Of a stretch of DNA of 64,000 nucleotides, positions 9,024-17,672 are shown piece after piece. Source of the stretch: Treponema bryantii (GTDB taxonomy: Bacteria; Spirochaetota; Spirochaetia; Treponematales; Treponemataceae); assembly GCF_900111035.1 (NCBI RefSeq), contig NZ_FOFU01000001.1, positions 62,001 through 126,000 of the forward strand, written 5' to 3'. Every line of letters starts with the position of its first letter. Position 1 is the stretch's first letter. The translations under genes and the position numbers were made by a program. Below the pieces are notes generated by a model, which searched no databases, had not been told where the DNA came from, and worked only from the letters and a program-made list of their open reading frames with translations.

Positions 9024-10030
9024 TCTTTAATATTCAGTTTATTTCGCGGGTTTTCTGCCTTTCCACCCTGTCTTATTTCAAAGTGCAGGTGAGGGCCGGT
9101 TGCTTTTCCCGTTTGTCCTACAAGTGCTATTACATCACCTTTTTTTACATACTGATATCTGTCTACAAATATCTTTGAAAGATGTGCATAAACACTTGTC
9201 ATTTTTCCCTGATCATGGCTCAGAATTAAATAATTTCCGAATTCAGAATCGTTTTCGATAACTGCATAAACAGAACCGTCTTTTATGGCATAAACAGGAG
9301 TGCCTTCAGAAGCTGCAAGATCAATACCATTATGATTCTTCATTTCACCGGAGAATGGATTTTTTCGTTTACCGAATTCTGAAGAAACCCAGAATGAATC
9401 ATTATCCAGCGGAAGTCTCAGGGCTGAGTCGAGAAAATAAGCTCTTTCTGTGGGGGTGAATCGCTTGCTGCGTAAGAACAGATAATCTCTTCCATTTATT
9501 GTATAATATATGTTGCTTTTTGTTAAGGTTTGAGTGCTGTAATTTTCCTGTAAAAGTACTTCAATTGAATTAATTCCGCGTTCAATTGGGATAAAAATAC
9601 CGTTAATAACAGGAATAATCAGTGTTTTGCCCTTTATATCATCCTGTGCATTTTCAATCTGATTAAGGGTAGCAAGAGTTTCCTGCCAAATGCATGTTCG
9701 TCCAGCAATTCCCTGGAAAGTAAAGCGTTCGTTGTTTGTGTATTTGAAAAACATGATTTCCGGTTCGCGGCCGGCAGCAATAAGCTTGCTGTTATTCTCT
9801 ACAATACTGTTAAAATCCTTAAAAACCGTGTTCGCGCGGGAAGGTTCTATACTTTCTATTTCAGGAAGTTTATCTTTTTCTATGATGATTCTAGGAATAC
9901 CGTCTTTCTGCGCCTCTGTTTGAGTCTGTGCAGAAACGGCAAATGTAAAAATGAGGAAAAATACAAAAAAGTTAAAAAAACGGGGCAGTCTTTTAAAAGA
10001 TAGCCCCGTTTCGTAGTTTATAGAAATCAA
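9020..10030 (-). CDS. M23-family peptidoglycan endopeptidase
   Basis: Zinc metallopeptidase of the LytM/M23 type. Residues about 225-330 hold the metal and catalytic motifs HNGIDLA (HxxxD) and HLHFEIRQ (HxH). The hydrophobic segment FFNFFVFFLIFTFAVSAQ near the N terminus is a signal peptide, so the enzyme is periplasmic. No ATG precedes the signal; TTG at 10030, 2 bases after the ferredoxin stop codon, is the best in-frame start, with CTG near 9986 as a second possibility. Oddly, the codons for residues about 7-19 form a terminator-like hairpin. Overlaps the next gene by 4 bases. Confidence 0.85.
   Translation of the reverse strand: MISINYETGLSFKRLPRFFNFFVFFLIFTFAVSAQTQTEAQKDGIPRIIIEKDKLPEIESIEPSRANTVFKDFNSIVENNSKLIAAGREPEIMFFKYTNNERFTFQGIAGRTCIWQETLATLNQIENAQDDIKGKTLIIPVINGIFIPIERGINSIEVLLQENYSTQTLTKSNIYYTINGRDYLFLRSKRFTPTERAYFLDSALRLPLDNDSFWVSSEFGKRKNPFSGEMKNHNGIDLAASEGTPVYAIKDGSVYAVIENDSEFGNYLILSHDQGKMTSVYAHLSKIFVDRYQYVKKGDVIALVGQTGKATGPHLHFEIRQGGKAENPRNKLNIKE
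9974..10010 (-). terminator. Terminator-like hairpin inside the start of the M23 gene
   Basis: On the minus strand AACGGGGC (10003-10010), a 16-base loop that is itself AT-palindromic, GCCCCGTT (9979-9986) and a run of seven Ts. It lies 22 bases after the ferredoxin stop codon but inside the reading frame of the peptidase, so it probably ends most ferredoxin transcripts and lets a fraction continue. Confidence 0.65.
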
Positions 10031-10031
10031 T

Positions 10032-10202
10032 CTATTCTTCTACAATTGCTTCTGCTGGACATGAAGCTGCACACGATCCGCAGCTGATGCACTTTTCAGC
10101 ATCGATAGCGCGAGCGCCGTCTTTTTCAGCAATTGCTCCTACCGGGCAGTCCGGTTCACAAGCTCCGCAGTTTACACACTGGTCGGTAATCTTAAATGCC
10201 AT
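10032..10202 (-). CDS. 2[4Fe-4S] ferredoxin
   Basis: A 56-residue clostridial-type ferredoxin, an electron carrier in the cytoplasm. The two cluster motifs are both complete: CVNCGACEPDC-P (C9, C12, C15, C19) and CISCGSCAASC-P (C38, C41, C44, C48). Length and internal two-fold symmetry match the family. ATG at 10202 is preceded by AGGAG at 8 bases. It likely serves pyruvate:ferredoxin oxidoreductase or hydrogenase in an anaerobe; no partner gene lies next to it. Followed almost at once by the M23 frame, separated functionally by the hairpin noted above. Confidence 0.96.
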   Translation of the reverse strand: MAFKITDQCVNCGACEPDCPVGAIAEKDGARAIDAEKCISCGSCAASCPAEAIVEE

Positions 10203-10288
10203 ATTTGCTCCTATAAATCACCGCATAAGCGGTTATAAATAAATATAGTAAAATAATACAACAATAGGTGAAAATTCGCAACTGATAT

Positions 10289-10317
10289 TTGAATAAATCT
10301 CTGTTGTAAAGTATAAT
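10289..10317 (+). promoter_or_regulatory. Promoter of deoC, implying a leaderless transcript
   Basis: TTGAAT (10289-10294), exactly 17 bases, consensus TATAAT (10312-10317), then 6 bases to the ATG. Transcription would start at or one base from the start codon, and no Shine-Dalgarno sequence is present. Confidence 0.75.
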
Positions 10318-10323
10318 GCTGCT

Positions 10324-11061
10324 ATGACTAAAGAAGAACTCGCAAAATATATCGATCATACACTTCTCGCTCCTCAGGCAGGAATCAGAGAAATAGTACT
10401 TTTGTGCCAGGAAGCAAAACGTTATGGATTTGCTTCTGTTTGTGTTAATCCAGTTTATGTATCTGCAGCTAAAGATGAACTTAAAGATTCTGGTGTTAAA
10501 ATCTGTACAGTAGTTGGTTTTCCACTTGGTGCAACAACTACTAAAGCTAAAATCAGTGAATCAGTTGATGCTATTGAAAATGGTGCTGATGAAATTGATA
10601 TGGTAATCAATATTGGTGCCGCTAAGGATTGTCGTTTTTCTGAAGTTGGAACTGATATTATGGGTGTTGTTGATGCCTGTAGAGAAGCCGGCAAAAAGCT
10701 TGGAAAGACTATTGTTGTAAAAACAATTCTCGAAACATGTCTTCTTGATGATAATGCAATTGTAAACTGCTGTCTCTGTGCTAAAAAGGCTGGTGCAGAT
10801 TTCGTTAAGACTTCTACTGGTTTTGCAAATCCAAAAGGAATAGACGGAATGCCTCTTCCAAATGGTGCAAGTGAATCTCATGTTAAGCTTATGAGAGAAA
10901 CTGTTGGTGATGATATGGGTGTAAAGGCTTCTGGAGGAATCAGAAGTGCAAGAACTCTCATTACAATGCTCGAAGCAGGAGCAAGCAGAATCGGAACATC
11001 AAGTGGTGCAAAGATTCTCGAGAACTGGGATGAAACTGTTCCGGTTGAAAATAAGTATTAG
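10324..11061 (+). CDS. deoC: Deoxyribose-phosphate aldolase
   Basis: Class I aldolase that cleaves 2-deoxyribose 5-phosphate to glyceraldehyde 3-phosphate and acetaldehyde, in deoxynucleoside catabolism. The TIM-barrel protein carries IDHTLLAPQA at the start, KTILETCLL, the Schiff-base lysine in DFVKTSTGFANPKG (about 160) and VKASGGIRSA. Length 245 is slightly longer than the bacterial norm of about 220 but typical of this subfamily. Monocistronic: its own leaderless promoter lies upstream and a structured repeat begins at its stop codon, followed by the convergent metallo-hydrolase gene. Confidence 0.96.
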   Translation: MTKEELAKYIDHTLLAPQAGIREIVLLCQEAKRYGFASVCVNPVYVSAAKDELKDSGVKICTVVGFPLGATTTKAKISESVDAIENGADEIDMVINIGAAKDCRFSEVGTDIMGVVDACREAGKKLGKTIVVKTILETCLLDDNAIVNCCLCAKKAGADFVKTSTGFANPKGIDGMPLPNGASESHVKLMRETVGDDMGVKASGGIRSARTLITMLEAGASRIGTSSGAKILENWDETVPVENKY

Positions 11062-11156
11062 CCTGAAATCGAAAATCCGTTAAAAATTGGGCTGCGACAG
11101 CGGGCCAATTTAGGATTCTCGAAAGAATGGCTCAGAGGCAAGCTTTGCTTGCCGAC
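11061..11156 (+). repeat. Structured element, family A copy 1
   Basis: 96 bases starting at the last base of the deoC stop codon and ending 2 bases before the stop of the convergent gene. It folds into an outer stem TCGAAAATCC/GGATTCTCGA (one mismatch), an inner hairpin AAATTGG...CCAATTT with GCTG-CGA-CAGC inside, and a 3' hairpin GGCAAGC-TTT-GCTTGCC. A second copy lies at 52571. The two differ at 10 positions; six of these form three fully compensated base pairs. No T-run follows, so it is not a simple terminator. Confidence 0.85.
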
Positions 11157-11158
11157 TG

Positions 11159-12118
11159 TCACGGTAAGTAGAAATACAACTTGTTGTTATCTACTTCCAT
11201 TCTGATTTCACGTGCGTCGTGCATAACTGCAATATATGATTTTATTGTAGAATGCACGAGCATATACTGACTCAGCGAAAGCTGCATATCATTTTTATCT
11301 GCAACATATTTTACAATCTCTTCCACCGTAAGTCGTTTCTTTGATTTTAAAGAATCAAGAATACAGGTTCGTGTAGAAATAATTGCAATTTTATTAAGCT
11401 CTGCAGCTTCATTTATATTGCGTTTTAAGAAATCTCCATGACTTGGAATGCACCATTCAACATTTTCAAGTGCACAAAGCTGGTCCAGAGAATCCATATA
11501 TTCAACAGGATTCATAATAAGAGGAATCCAGTGATTCATTATTTCATTTCGAGGGAAAATATTATCACCTGGGAAAATTATTTTGTGACCATTTTTTGTT
11601 GTTATGATGGCACCTAAAGCTTCGTAGCTGTGGCCTTTTAATTCAATGAACGAAAGTTTGCGGCCACCTGATAATTCAATAACATCATCTTTTGAAATAA
11701 AATGTTCTACTTCAGTAGAAGAGGGCATAAAGAACAGAGTTCTCAATTCATGAGGAGGAAAACCGCCCCAGAGAACAGAACTTTGAATAATTGGAGTTTC
11801 CATAGCTCCCTGTTCATGCTTTGCAGCCCAAACCTGACAGCCTGTCTGTTCACGTAAAAAAATATGGGCACCGCAGTGATCAGCGTGCCCATGTGTGGTG
11901 ATAATTGCTTTTAAAGTAAAAGTCTGTCCGAGCTGTTCAAAAAATGCCTTGAGTACATCAAAGACGTATTCTCCGTCAATTTCTGTACAGCCGGAATCTA
12001 CAAGATAAACTTCAATTCCAGAGTTGCTTTCATTTGTGATTACACCTACATTTGTTGTTGCTGGAATTACATAAACACCTGACGATAATTCAATAATTCT
12101 TGCAGTAAGGTTATCCAA
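11159..12118 (-). CDS. Metallo-beta-lactamase-fold hydrolase
   Basis: 319 residues. The zinc-binding signature THGHADHCG lies near residue 75-83, with further metal ligands GHSYEALG and FPGDNIF and a C-terminal helical part (about 235-319) resembling the winged-helix tail seen in MBL hydrolases of the RNase BN/LACTB2-like group. Cytoplasmic; substrate unknown. The start is TTG at 12118, chosen because GAGGTG lies 8 bases upstream and no nearby ATG fits. A strong terminator after the upstream greA-like gene directly precedes this ribosome site, so expression depends on read-through or an unseen promoter. Confidence 0.85.
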   Translation of the reverse strand: MDNLTARIIELSSGVYVIPATTNVGVITNESNSGIEVYLVDSGCTEIDGEYVFDVLKAFFEQLGQTFTLKAIITTHGHADHCGAHIFLREQTGCQVWAAKHEQGAMETPIIQSSVLWGGFPPHELRTLFFMPSSTEVEHFISKDDVIELSGGRKLSFIELKGHSYEALGAIITTKNGHKIIFPGDNIFPRNEIMNHWIPLIMNPVEYMDSLDQLCALENVEWCIPSHGDFLKRNINEAAELNKIAIISTRTCILDSLKSKKRLTVEEIVKYVADKNDMQLSLSQYMLVHSTIKSYIAVMHDAREIRMEVDNNKLYFYLP

Positions 12119-12132
12119 TTGAAAACACCTCT

Positions 12133-12157
12133 TAAAAAAAGCCCGCTGTATGCGGGC
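12133..12157 (-). terminator. Rho-independent terminator after the TPR-GreA gene
   Basis: Minus strand GCCCGC, loop ATACA, GCGGGC, followed by seven Ts. It begins 7 bases after the stop codon of the gene at 12164, and the Shine-Dalgarno site of the metallo-hydrolase gene follows the T-run immediately. Confidence 0.9.
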
Positions 12158-12163
12158 GATATA

Positions 12164-14917
12164 TTAGAAATTCTTAGCCTTGTTGATTGCTTTAATTGTG
12201 AAGTCATAGTTATGTTCGTTGATTACGAACTTAGCTGTGTCTCCAACCTTCTTGTCGAGAATAGCATTTCCAAATGGTGACATGTAAGAAATGATGTTGT
12301 TCTCTGGATCTGATTCCCATGGTCCAAGAATTGTATAAACTTCATCTTTATTTTCGATGTTGTTATGCAATGTAACTTCTGTAGCGAAAGAAACAATTGC
12401 AGTTGTACTTGTTGTAGGGTCAAAGATAACGGCGCGGTTAAGTTCTTCCTGAAGCTTAGAAAGTCTGAGTTCAAGCTGGTGTTTTGTTTCCTTAGCAGCC
12501 TGATATTCAGCATTTTCTTTAAGGTCTCCCTTAGCCTTAGCATCTGCAAGTTCAACCTTGTTCTTTTCAAGCTGAACATTCTTGATGTCGTCGATTTCTG
12601 CTTTCTTTTCTGCAAGCTTCTTAGAAGTTACAATCATGCCCTTAGGCTGTGTAAGTTTTTCTTCAGATACACGGAACTTGAAGTCTGGGTATTTCTCAAG
12701 AATCTTATTGCGGGCTGTTGATTTGTAAGAAGGATCCATATCAGCTATATCATCAATGAGAGTGTACATCTTCTTAACAGTGTCTTCGTCCTTAGAGAAC
12801 ATGTATTCAAAGATTGTATCGCTTTCAAAGAGAAGCTCAGTTGCTTTCTTGTTAATCTTCTTGTTTTCTGTTGTATTAACGTGGTTGTTGATTTCGCGGA
12901 ATGTAAGCTCAATAATGTTGATGAGTGTAATGAGCTGTTTTTCGTAAGAAATATCAGCAAGTCTGAACCAGTCATAACCCTGACACTTTTCGAAGAAGAA
13001 GAGTACTGTTTCGCGGTAATCTTTGTATGCTTCGAAGCTTGTCTTAGCAAGTTTCTGAACATCTGCTGTGAATCCTGCATTGATAAGCTCGTTGATAAGC
13101 TTCATATCGAGAACTGTAGGGAAGAGGCGGATGTACTGTACGTTCCAGTCTGGAAGCATCTTGATGCATTCAAGGAAATCTGCCTTAAGGTGAGTATTCT
13201 TAGAATCTTTGAGTTCTTTGAAAAGCTCACGTGGATCTTCGATGTGGTTATAGATTTCTGCAAATGTTTCTCTAACAGGGTAGAGGAAGCGTGAATCCTG
13301 TGTGCTTACCTGGCGAACGATAAGATATGAAGCAATTACCTGCTCTGTAATCTTTGAAATATTCTTGAGGAAGCTTGTGAAGTAAGCGTACATTTCTGCA
13401 AAGTTGTCGTTTGTGCGGTCCATTTCTTCATCATTGAAGAACTTCATGAAGATATCTGCACGAGCGAAGAACTGCTTCTGAGCCTTGAACTCGTTGGCAA
13501 GCTTTTCAACAGGAGTAATATTTCCTTCACGTACTGTGTACATGTTGATGTCGTTAGGATTTACACCAAATACAGGGTTAGTTTCAAGAATCTTCTTTGC
13601 TGCTGCATTCCATGATGTCCATTCGCCGGAAGTAAGAATTCCGTATTCTTTCTTTGTTTTTCCGTCTTTTTCTGTAACTGTGCGTACAAGTTCGTTTTTG
13701 ATTGTCTTAAGGTCACAGTTGTTGTCGTAGCTCTTAATGATAGTCTTAAGAGTCCATTCCTTATCTTTCTTGATTTTGTCAGCGAGTGGAACTTTCTTGT
13801 CGCCTTCTTTTACATAATTGAGGGCTTTGAGTACCCAGATATGATCTTTTGCAAGTGGTTTAAGGGCAGTTACAGCCATAGAAAGCTTAATTTCGTGGAT
13901 ACCAGCTGCCTTACCGAAGTTGATTGTAAGGGTATCGTTATCAAGGCTCTTGATGATACCTACGCCCCAGTTTCTGTGGAATACGAATCCGCCCTTATCA
14001 AAAGCAATGTGTTTTTCAAAGTCGCTGATTGCTTCAAATACGTTTCTGTAGCTTGCAGAAAGGTTTGAAGAACGGATGTAGTCTTCGAGGTGGCTGTGTG
14101 CAGCATATTTACCGCGGAAACAGTCTGTGATTTCCTTTCTTGCCCATGTATCTTTTGGATCTATTTCGAGATTCTGCTTAAGAATGATGATTGCAGTATC
14201 CCATTTCTTATTGTCTTTATAGTAGTTGTAAAGTTCCTGCATAAGAGCTGGAGTTTTAAGTTCGCCAATCTGCTTAGAAATCTTTCTTCTGAGATTCTGG
14301 AAGAAGTCGAACTCTTCAGGCATAAGCTGTACGAGTTTTGACCATACTTCTTTACAAGCGTTGTAGTTATTTGCATTGATGTAGCGGAGGATAGCTTTCT
14401 TGTAGTAGCTGATTGCATTGTCTTCTGCACCAGAAGCTTCGTAGTGCTCAGCGAGCTTCTTGGCAATATCAGCTTCTTCAAAGTCTATGCGTACGATTTT
14501 TTCGTAAAGGTCCCAAACTTTGCTGTCATTTTCAGTTTCGTAGCTTTCTGCAAGAGTTCTGAGGGCAAATTTATTGTTTTCGTCATCAGCAAGAATGCTT
14601 TCACAAAGGTAATTTACAATGTTTTCCTTGTGGTTCTTCTGGAAAATATCAACAAGTGTTACAAGTGCTGAGTTATCAAGTGAACCATTCTGTAAATCAA
14701 GGATTCCGCAGATATAGAGAGCAATGATACTGTCCTTAGAGTGAGAAAGGTGCTCCTGACATACTTCATGAACCTCTTTGATAATTCCTTCGCTCTTAGC
14801 CTTTTCTACGAGGTCTGCGAGTTCCTTGAGGTTATTCTGTGTGTAGTTACTGATTGTTGCACGAGTCCAAGTCTCTTCCTTGAGCATGTCCTGAATTGAC
14901 TGCATTAAATCTGCCAT
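12164..14917 (-). CDS. Large TPR-like protein with C-terminal GreA/GreB transcription-factor domain
   Basis: 917 residues, against about 158 for ordinary GreA. The last 155 residues are a GreA module: a coiled coil with the acidic tip GDLKENAEYQAAKE (normally GDLxENAEYxAAKE, the segment that enters the RNA polymerase secondary channel and stimulates RNA cleavage) and the FKBP-like globular domain. The first 700 residues are helical with TPR-like pairs (for example AKKLAEHYEASGAEDNAISYYKKAI) plus a small beta segment near 300-345 (GGFVFHRNWGVGIIKSLDND). This architecture is known from spirochaetes. ATG with AAGGAG upstream. It lies 26 bases downstream of another TPR gene, probably one operon. 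What the long N-terminus binds is unknown. Confidence 0.88.
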   Translation of the reverse strand: MADLMQSIQDMLKEETWTRATISNYTQNNLKELADLVEKAKSEGIIKEVHEVCQEHLSHSKDSIIALYICGILDLQNGSLDNSALVTLVDIFQKNHKENIVNYLCESILADDENNKFALRTLAESYETENDSKVWDLYEKIVRIDFEEADIAKKLAEHYEASGAEDNAISYYKKAILRYINANNYNACKEVWSKLVQLMPEEFDFFQNLRRKISKQIGELKTPALMQELYNYYKDNKKWDTAIIILKQNLEIDPKDTWARKEITDCFRGKYAAHSHLEDYIRSSNLSASYRNVFEAISDFEKHIAFDKGGFVFHRNWGVGIIKSLDNDTLTINFGKAAGIHEIKLSMAVTALKPLAKDHIWVLKALNYVKEGDKKVPLADKIKKDKEWTLKTIIKSYDNNCDLKTIKNELVRTVTEKDGKTKKEYGILTSGEWTSWNAAAKKILETNPVFGVNPNDINMYTVREGNITPVEKLANEFKAQKQFFARADIFMKFFNDEEMDRTNDNFAEMYAYFTSFLKNISKITEQVIASYLIVRQVSTQDSRFLYPVRETFAEIYNHIEDPRELFKELKDSKNTHLKADFLECIKMLPDWNVQYIRLFPTVLDMKLINELINAGFTADVQKLAKTSFEAYKDYRETVLFFFEKCQGYDWFRLADISYEKQLITLINIIELTFREINNHVNTTENKKINKKATELLFESDTIFEYMFSKDEDTVKKMYTLIDDIADMDPSYKSTARNKILEKYPDFKFRVSEEKLTQPKGMIVTSKKLAEKKAEIDDIKNVQLEKNKVELADAKAKGDLKENAEYQAAKETKHQLELRLSKLQEELNRAVIFDPTTSTTAIVSFATEVTLHNNIENKDEVYTILGPWESDPENNIISYMSPFGNAILDKKVGDTAKFVINEHNYDFTIKAINKAKNF

Positions 14918-14943
14918 TGTAATCTCCTTGTCTGGTCGCTGTG

Positions 14944-15876
14944 TTATTTTATGTACATTTCGTACACAGCAGAATCCAGAAGTTTAATTCTTAGTAACAC
15001 TTCATTAATCTTGGCCTGAGTTTCATTTGCCAAATCATAATGATCCATAAGCCAGAAATAACAGTTGAGCATACGCGGTACAAGAATCTCGCTGTTGCAC
15101 GATGGATCCTTGATTTCATTTTCCATTGCGTAAATGTCTTTTTTAAGTCTGGCAACTTCCTGGGAAGTCAGCTCTCTCTTTATGTTGAACACTCCGCCGA
15201 GAACTCCGTAAACCGGAATCCAGTATTGAAGTGCTTTGCCTGAATAGCCTTTGCTCTTTGTCTTTTCAATAAGGCATTTTATGAGCTCTGAATCAAGAAA
15301 ATCCAGGTCGATGCTGTCCGGATCGGCAAAAAAAGCTTCTCTGTACAACACCTTTCCAACTCTGTCTTCGCCGCAAAGTGAGAAACAGTCTGCAAGCTCT
15401 GCAAGCACCGAAGAAAGATTCGGATATATATTGTTTGCTTCTGTAAGAAAAGCCCGTGCATTTTCGAAATCTCCAAGCTTCTTGTAACAGATGCCTGTTT
15501 TTTTATAGATTTCTGCTTTCTGGAGCGGGTCTTTTTCCTCCAGCATCTTTTTGTATTCTTCCAATGCGTTCTTAAAGAACCCCTGCTGAACTGCAAACAG
15601 GGCAGGTTCATAAGGAGTGCTTTCGCGTGAAATGTAATCCTGAAAGTTTTTCCATTCCAGAAGTATGTTTTCGCTGCGTTCAAAAGAATCTTCAAGACTT
15701 CTAAGACGCTTAATGGAATCAATCCAGAAGACGCAGCACTTGTTCGTATATACAAGCTCAGTGCTTTCAAGATCATGCTCGAAGAGAGAACTTATGATTT
15801 TTTGTGCCTCTAAAGGATTTCCCTGCTGCAGAAAGCCCAGGGCAACCTTAAGTTCAGCTTCTGTCTGAAAGTCCAT
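14944..15876 (-). CDS. TPR-repeat protein
   Basis: 310 residues, no signal peptide, so cytoplasmic. TPR-like helices are clear in the middle: LQKAEIYKKTGICYKKLGDF-ENARAFLTEANNIYPNL (about 130-165) followed by a second repeat LADCFSLCGEDRVGKVLYREAF. Acidic N-terminal third. It is first in a two-gene unit with the TPR-GreA gene, suggesting that the two proteins work together, perhaps as a transcription-associated scaffold; that is inference. The promoter TTGACT-18-TAAAAT lies just upstream and no good Shine-Dalgarno site is visible. Confidence 0.7.
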   Translation of the reverse strand: MDFQTEAELKVALGFLQQGNPLEAQKIISSLFEHDLESTELVYTNKCCVFWIDSIKRLRSLEDSFERSENILLEWKNFQDYISRESTPYEPALFAVQQGFFKNALEEYKKMLEEKDPLQKAEIYKKTGICYKKLGDFENARAFLTEANNIYPNLSSVLAELADCFSLCGEDRVGKVLYREAFFADPDSIDLDFLDSELIKCLIEKTKSKGYSGKALQYWIPVYGVLGGVFNIKRELTSQEVARLKKDIYAMENEIKDPSCNSEILVPRMLNCYFWLMDHYDLANETQAKINEVLLRIKLLDSAVYEMYIK

Positions 15877-15890
15877 AGTGTCTATTTTTA

Positions 15891-15920
15891 ATTTTACACA
15901 AGAACGGGGATTTTAGTCAA
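15891..15920 (-). promoter_or_regulatory. Promoter of the TPR/TPR-GreA operon
   Basis: Minus strand TTGACT (15915-15920), 18-base spacer, TAAAAT (15891-15896), then 14 bases to the ATG, giving a leader of roughly 7 bases. Confidence 0.55.
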
Positions 15921-16054
15921 TAAAGTTTATGAAAAATTGCGAAAATTGGGACAAGATTTATACAGCGAAAGTTATAATCTGTCAAGTAAAAATTTTCAAC
16001 CTTTATGCATTTTTTTAGTATTGTTTCAATTTTGTAATGATTATATAGAAAATA

Positions 16055-16083
16055 TTGATGATTGTGTAATTATCTGTTAAAAT
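16055..16083 (+). promoter_or_regulatory. Promoter of rpe and the downstream run
   Basis: TTGATG (16055-16060), 17 bases, TAAAAT (16078-16083), then 9 bases to the ATG of rpe. No Shine-Dalgarno sequence is present, so the message is nearly leaderless. The rest of the 216-base spacer between 15877 and 16092 is AT-rich with no other structure seen. Confidence 0.5.
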
Positions 16084-16092
16084 AAAATTCAA

Positions 16093-16722
16093 ATGAAAAA
16101 TCAGGTTTTAGCTCCATCGCTTCTTTCTGCTGATTTTGCAGAGCTTGGAAACGAGATTAAAAAAATAGAGAATAATAATGGAGGAGCTGTTCATATTGAT
16201 GTTATGGACGGTTCTTTTGTCCCGGAAATAACTTATGGTGAACCGGTAATCCGTTCTATCAGAAAGCTTACAAAACTACCTTTTGATGTTCACCTCATGA
16301 TTGATAAGCCTGAGCTTCATGTAGATTCTTTTGCACAGGCTGGTGCCGACTGGATAACCTTCCACTTTGAGTCTACAGCACATGCACATCGTGTAATTCA
16401 AATGATACATGAAAAGGGTAAAAAGGCCGGTGTAGCCATCTGCCCAGGAACTCCTGTGTCTGTACTGTCGGAAATCCTTCCTTGTGCCGATATTATATTA
16501 GTGATGACTGTCAATCCCGGTTGGGGAGGACAGAAGCTTATTCCTTCCTGTGTGGAGAAAGTTGCCCAACTGAAGAAATACAGAGAGGAGCATGGATTAA
16601 ACTATATGATTTCTGTGGACGGCGGTGTAAATAATGAGACTTTGGGCTCTGTAATAAATGCCGGCACTGATATAGTTGTTTCTGGTTCCTGTTTTTTCAA
16701 TGGCAGCCTTAAATGGAGTTGA
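16093..16722 (+). CDS. rpe: Ribulose-phosphate 3-epimerase
   Basis: Interconverts ribulose 5-phosphate and xylulose 5-phosphate in the pentose phosphate pathway; useful here for pentoses released by the xylan-degrading enzymes further along. Family landmarks: APSLLSADF at the start, the metal-binding HIDVMDGSFVPEITYG, HLMIDKP, MTVNPGWGGQ phosphate loop and ISVDGGVN. Length 209 is slightly short because the C-terminal helix is abbreviated (GSCFFNGSLKWS). The stop overlaps the following gene by 10 bases, showing translational coupling to an unrelated envelope gene. Confidence 0.96.
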   Translation: MKNQVLAPSLLSADFAELGNEIKKIENNNGGAVHIDVMDGSFVPEITYGEPVIRSIRKLTKLPFDVHLMIDKPELHVDSFAQAGADWITFHFESTAHAHRVIQMIHEKGKKAGVAICPGTPVSVLSEILPCADIILVMTVNPGWGGQKLIPSCVEKVAQLKKYREEHGLNYMISVDGGVNNETLGSVINAGTDIVVSGSCFFNGSLKWS

Positions 16723-17672
16723 GAAGATTGTTAAGAAGATTTAAGAAGTATACTGCTGCTGCAGTTATTTGTGCATCTGTTTTTATGTATGCAATGGCAT
16801 CGGAGTCTGCATCATCTGCTTTTGTTGAGGCCTGCAGATCTTATACCAGAGGTGACTGGTCAGATGCAAAATTTATGCTGAAAAAAGCTGTCTCATACAA
16901 AGAAAATCTGAATCCAGATACATATTTCATGCTCATAATGGCAGAAGTGTATGACGGTGATAATAAAAGCGCTCTCGATGATTGTAATTTCTTTCTGGAG
17001 AATTTCCCGGATTCAATGTACTATTCCCGTGTTTATTACCAGAAAGGCAAGCTTTTGTATTCATTGGGTGAATATGAAAAGTCTGTCGTTGTTTTGAGTG
17101 ATTTCTGTCATCAGTACCCGGATGACGAATTGTATTCCTTTGCACTTTTCTATATTGGTGAATCACTTTTTGCAGGATATAAGTATGATGAGGCCGGCTC
17201 AATTTACGAGCGCATTGTAACAGAATTTCCTGAATCGCCAAAAACTCCTGCTGCTCAGTATCGTCTTGAAACAATACTTCAGCGTGGAAGGGAAGAAAAG
17301 CTTTTGTATCTTCTGAAGCAGACTGGAGAAGAGTACCTTGCTGCAAAAGAAGAGTATGAGCGCCAGCTGCGTTTGTATAATTCAGAGGCTGTTGATTCAA
17401 CAAGACAAAAACTGAGCGCGGCTCAGGCAAAGAATGAAAGTCTTGAAAAACAGGTTGCTGACCTTGAATTGCAGATTGCTGCATTAAGAGACAATCAGGC
17501 TGAAGCAGACCGTATAATTCAGGAGCTGAGGGAAGCTGGTGAAAAAGATATTCCTGATCCAGAACCTTTTGATGAGAAAAAATATCAGTTGAAGCTTCTG
17601 AAACAGAAAGCATTGGAAGCTCAGAGAATACTTGATGAGAAGAATACTGCTTCTGTGATGGAGGGAAAATGA
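16713..17672 (+). CDS. Exported TPR protein with coiled-coil tail
   Basis: 319 residues. An N-terminal basic stretch and hydrophobic segment (about 12-30, YTAAAVICASVFMYAMA) act as signal peptide or anchor. Residues 35-200 contain TPR units of the BamD/YbgF kind (SMYYSRVYYQKGKLLYSLGE, then LFYIGESLFAGYKYDEAGSI), followed by a charged coiled coil (about 220-319). Overlaps rpe upstream and the lipoprotein gene downstream (ATGA), forming a coupled set. Probably a periplasmic scaffold for envelope assembly; the exact partner is unknown. Confidence 0.7.
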   Translation: MELRRLLRRFKKYTAAAVICASVFMYAMASESASSAFVEACRSYTRGDWSDAKFMLKKAVSYKENLNPDTYFMLIMAEVYDGDNKSALDDCNFFLENFPDSMYYSRVYYQKGKLLYSLGEYEKSVVVLSDFCHQYPDDELYSFALFYIGESLFAGYKYDEAGSIYERIVTEFPESPKTPAAQYRLETILQRGREEKLLYLLKQTGEEYLAAKEEYERQLRLYNSEAVDSTRQKLSAAQAKNESLEKQVADLELQIAALRDNQAEADRIIQELREAGEKDIPDPEPFDEKKYQLKLLKQKALEAQRILDEKNTASVMEGK

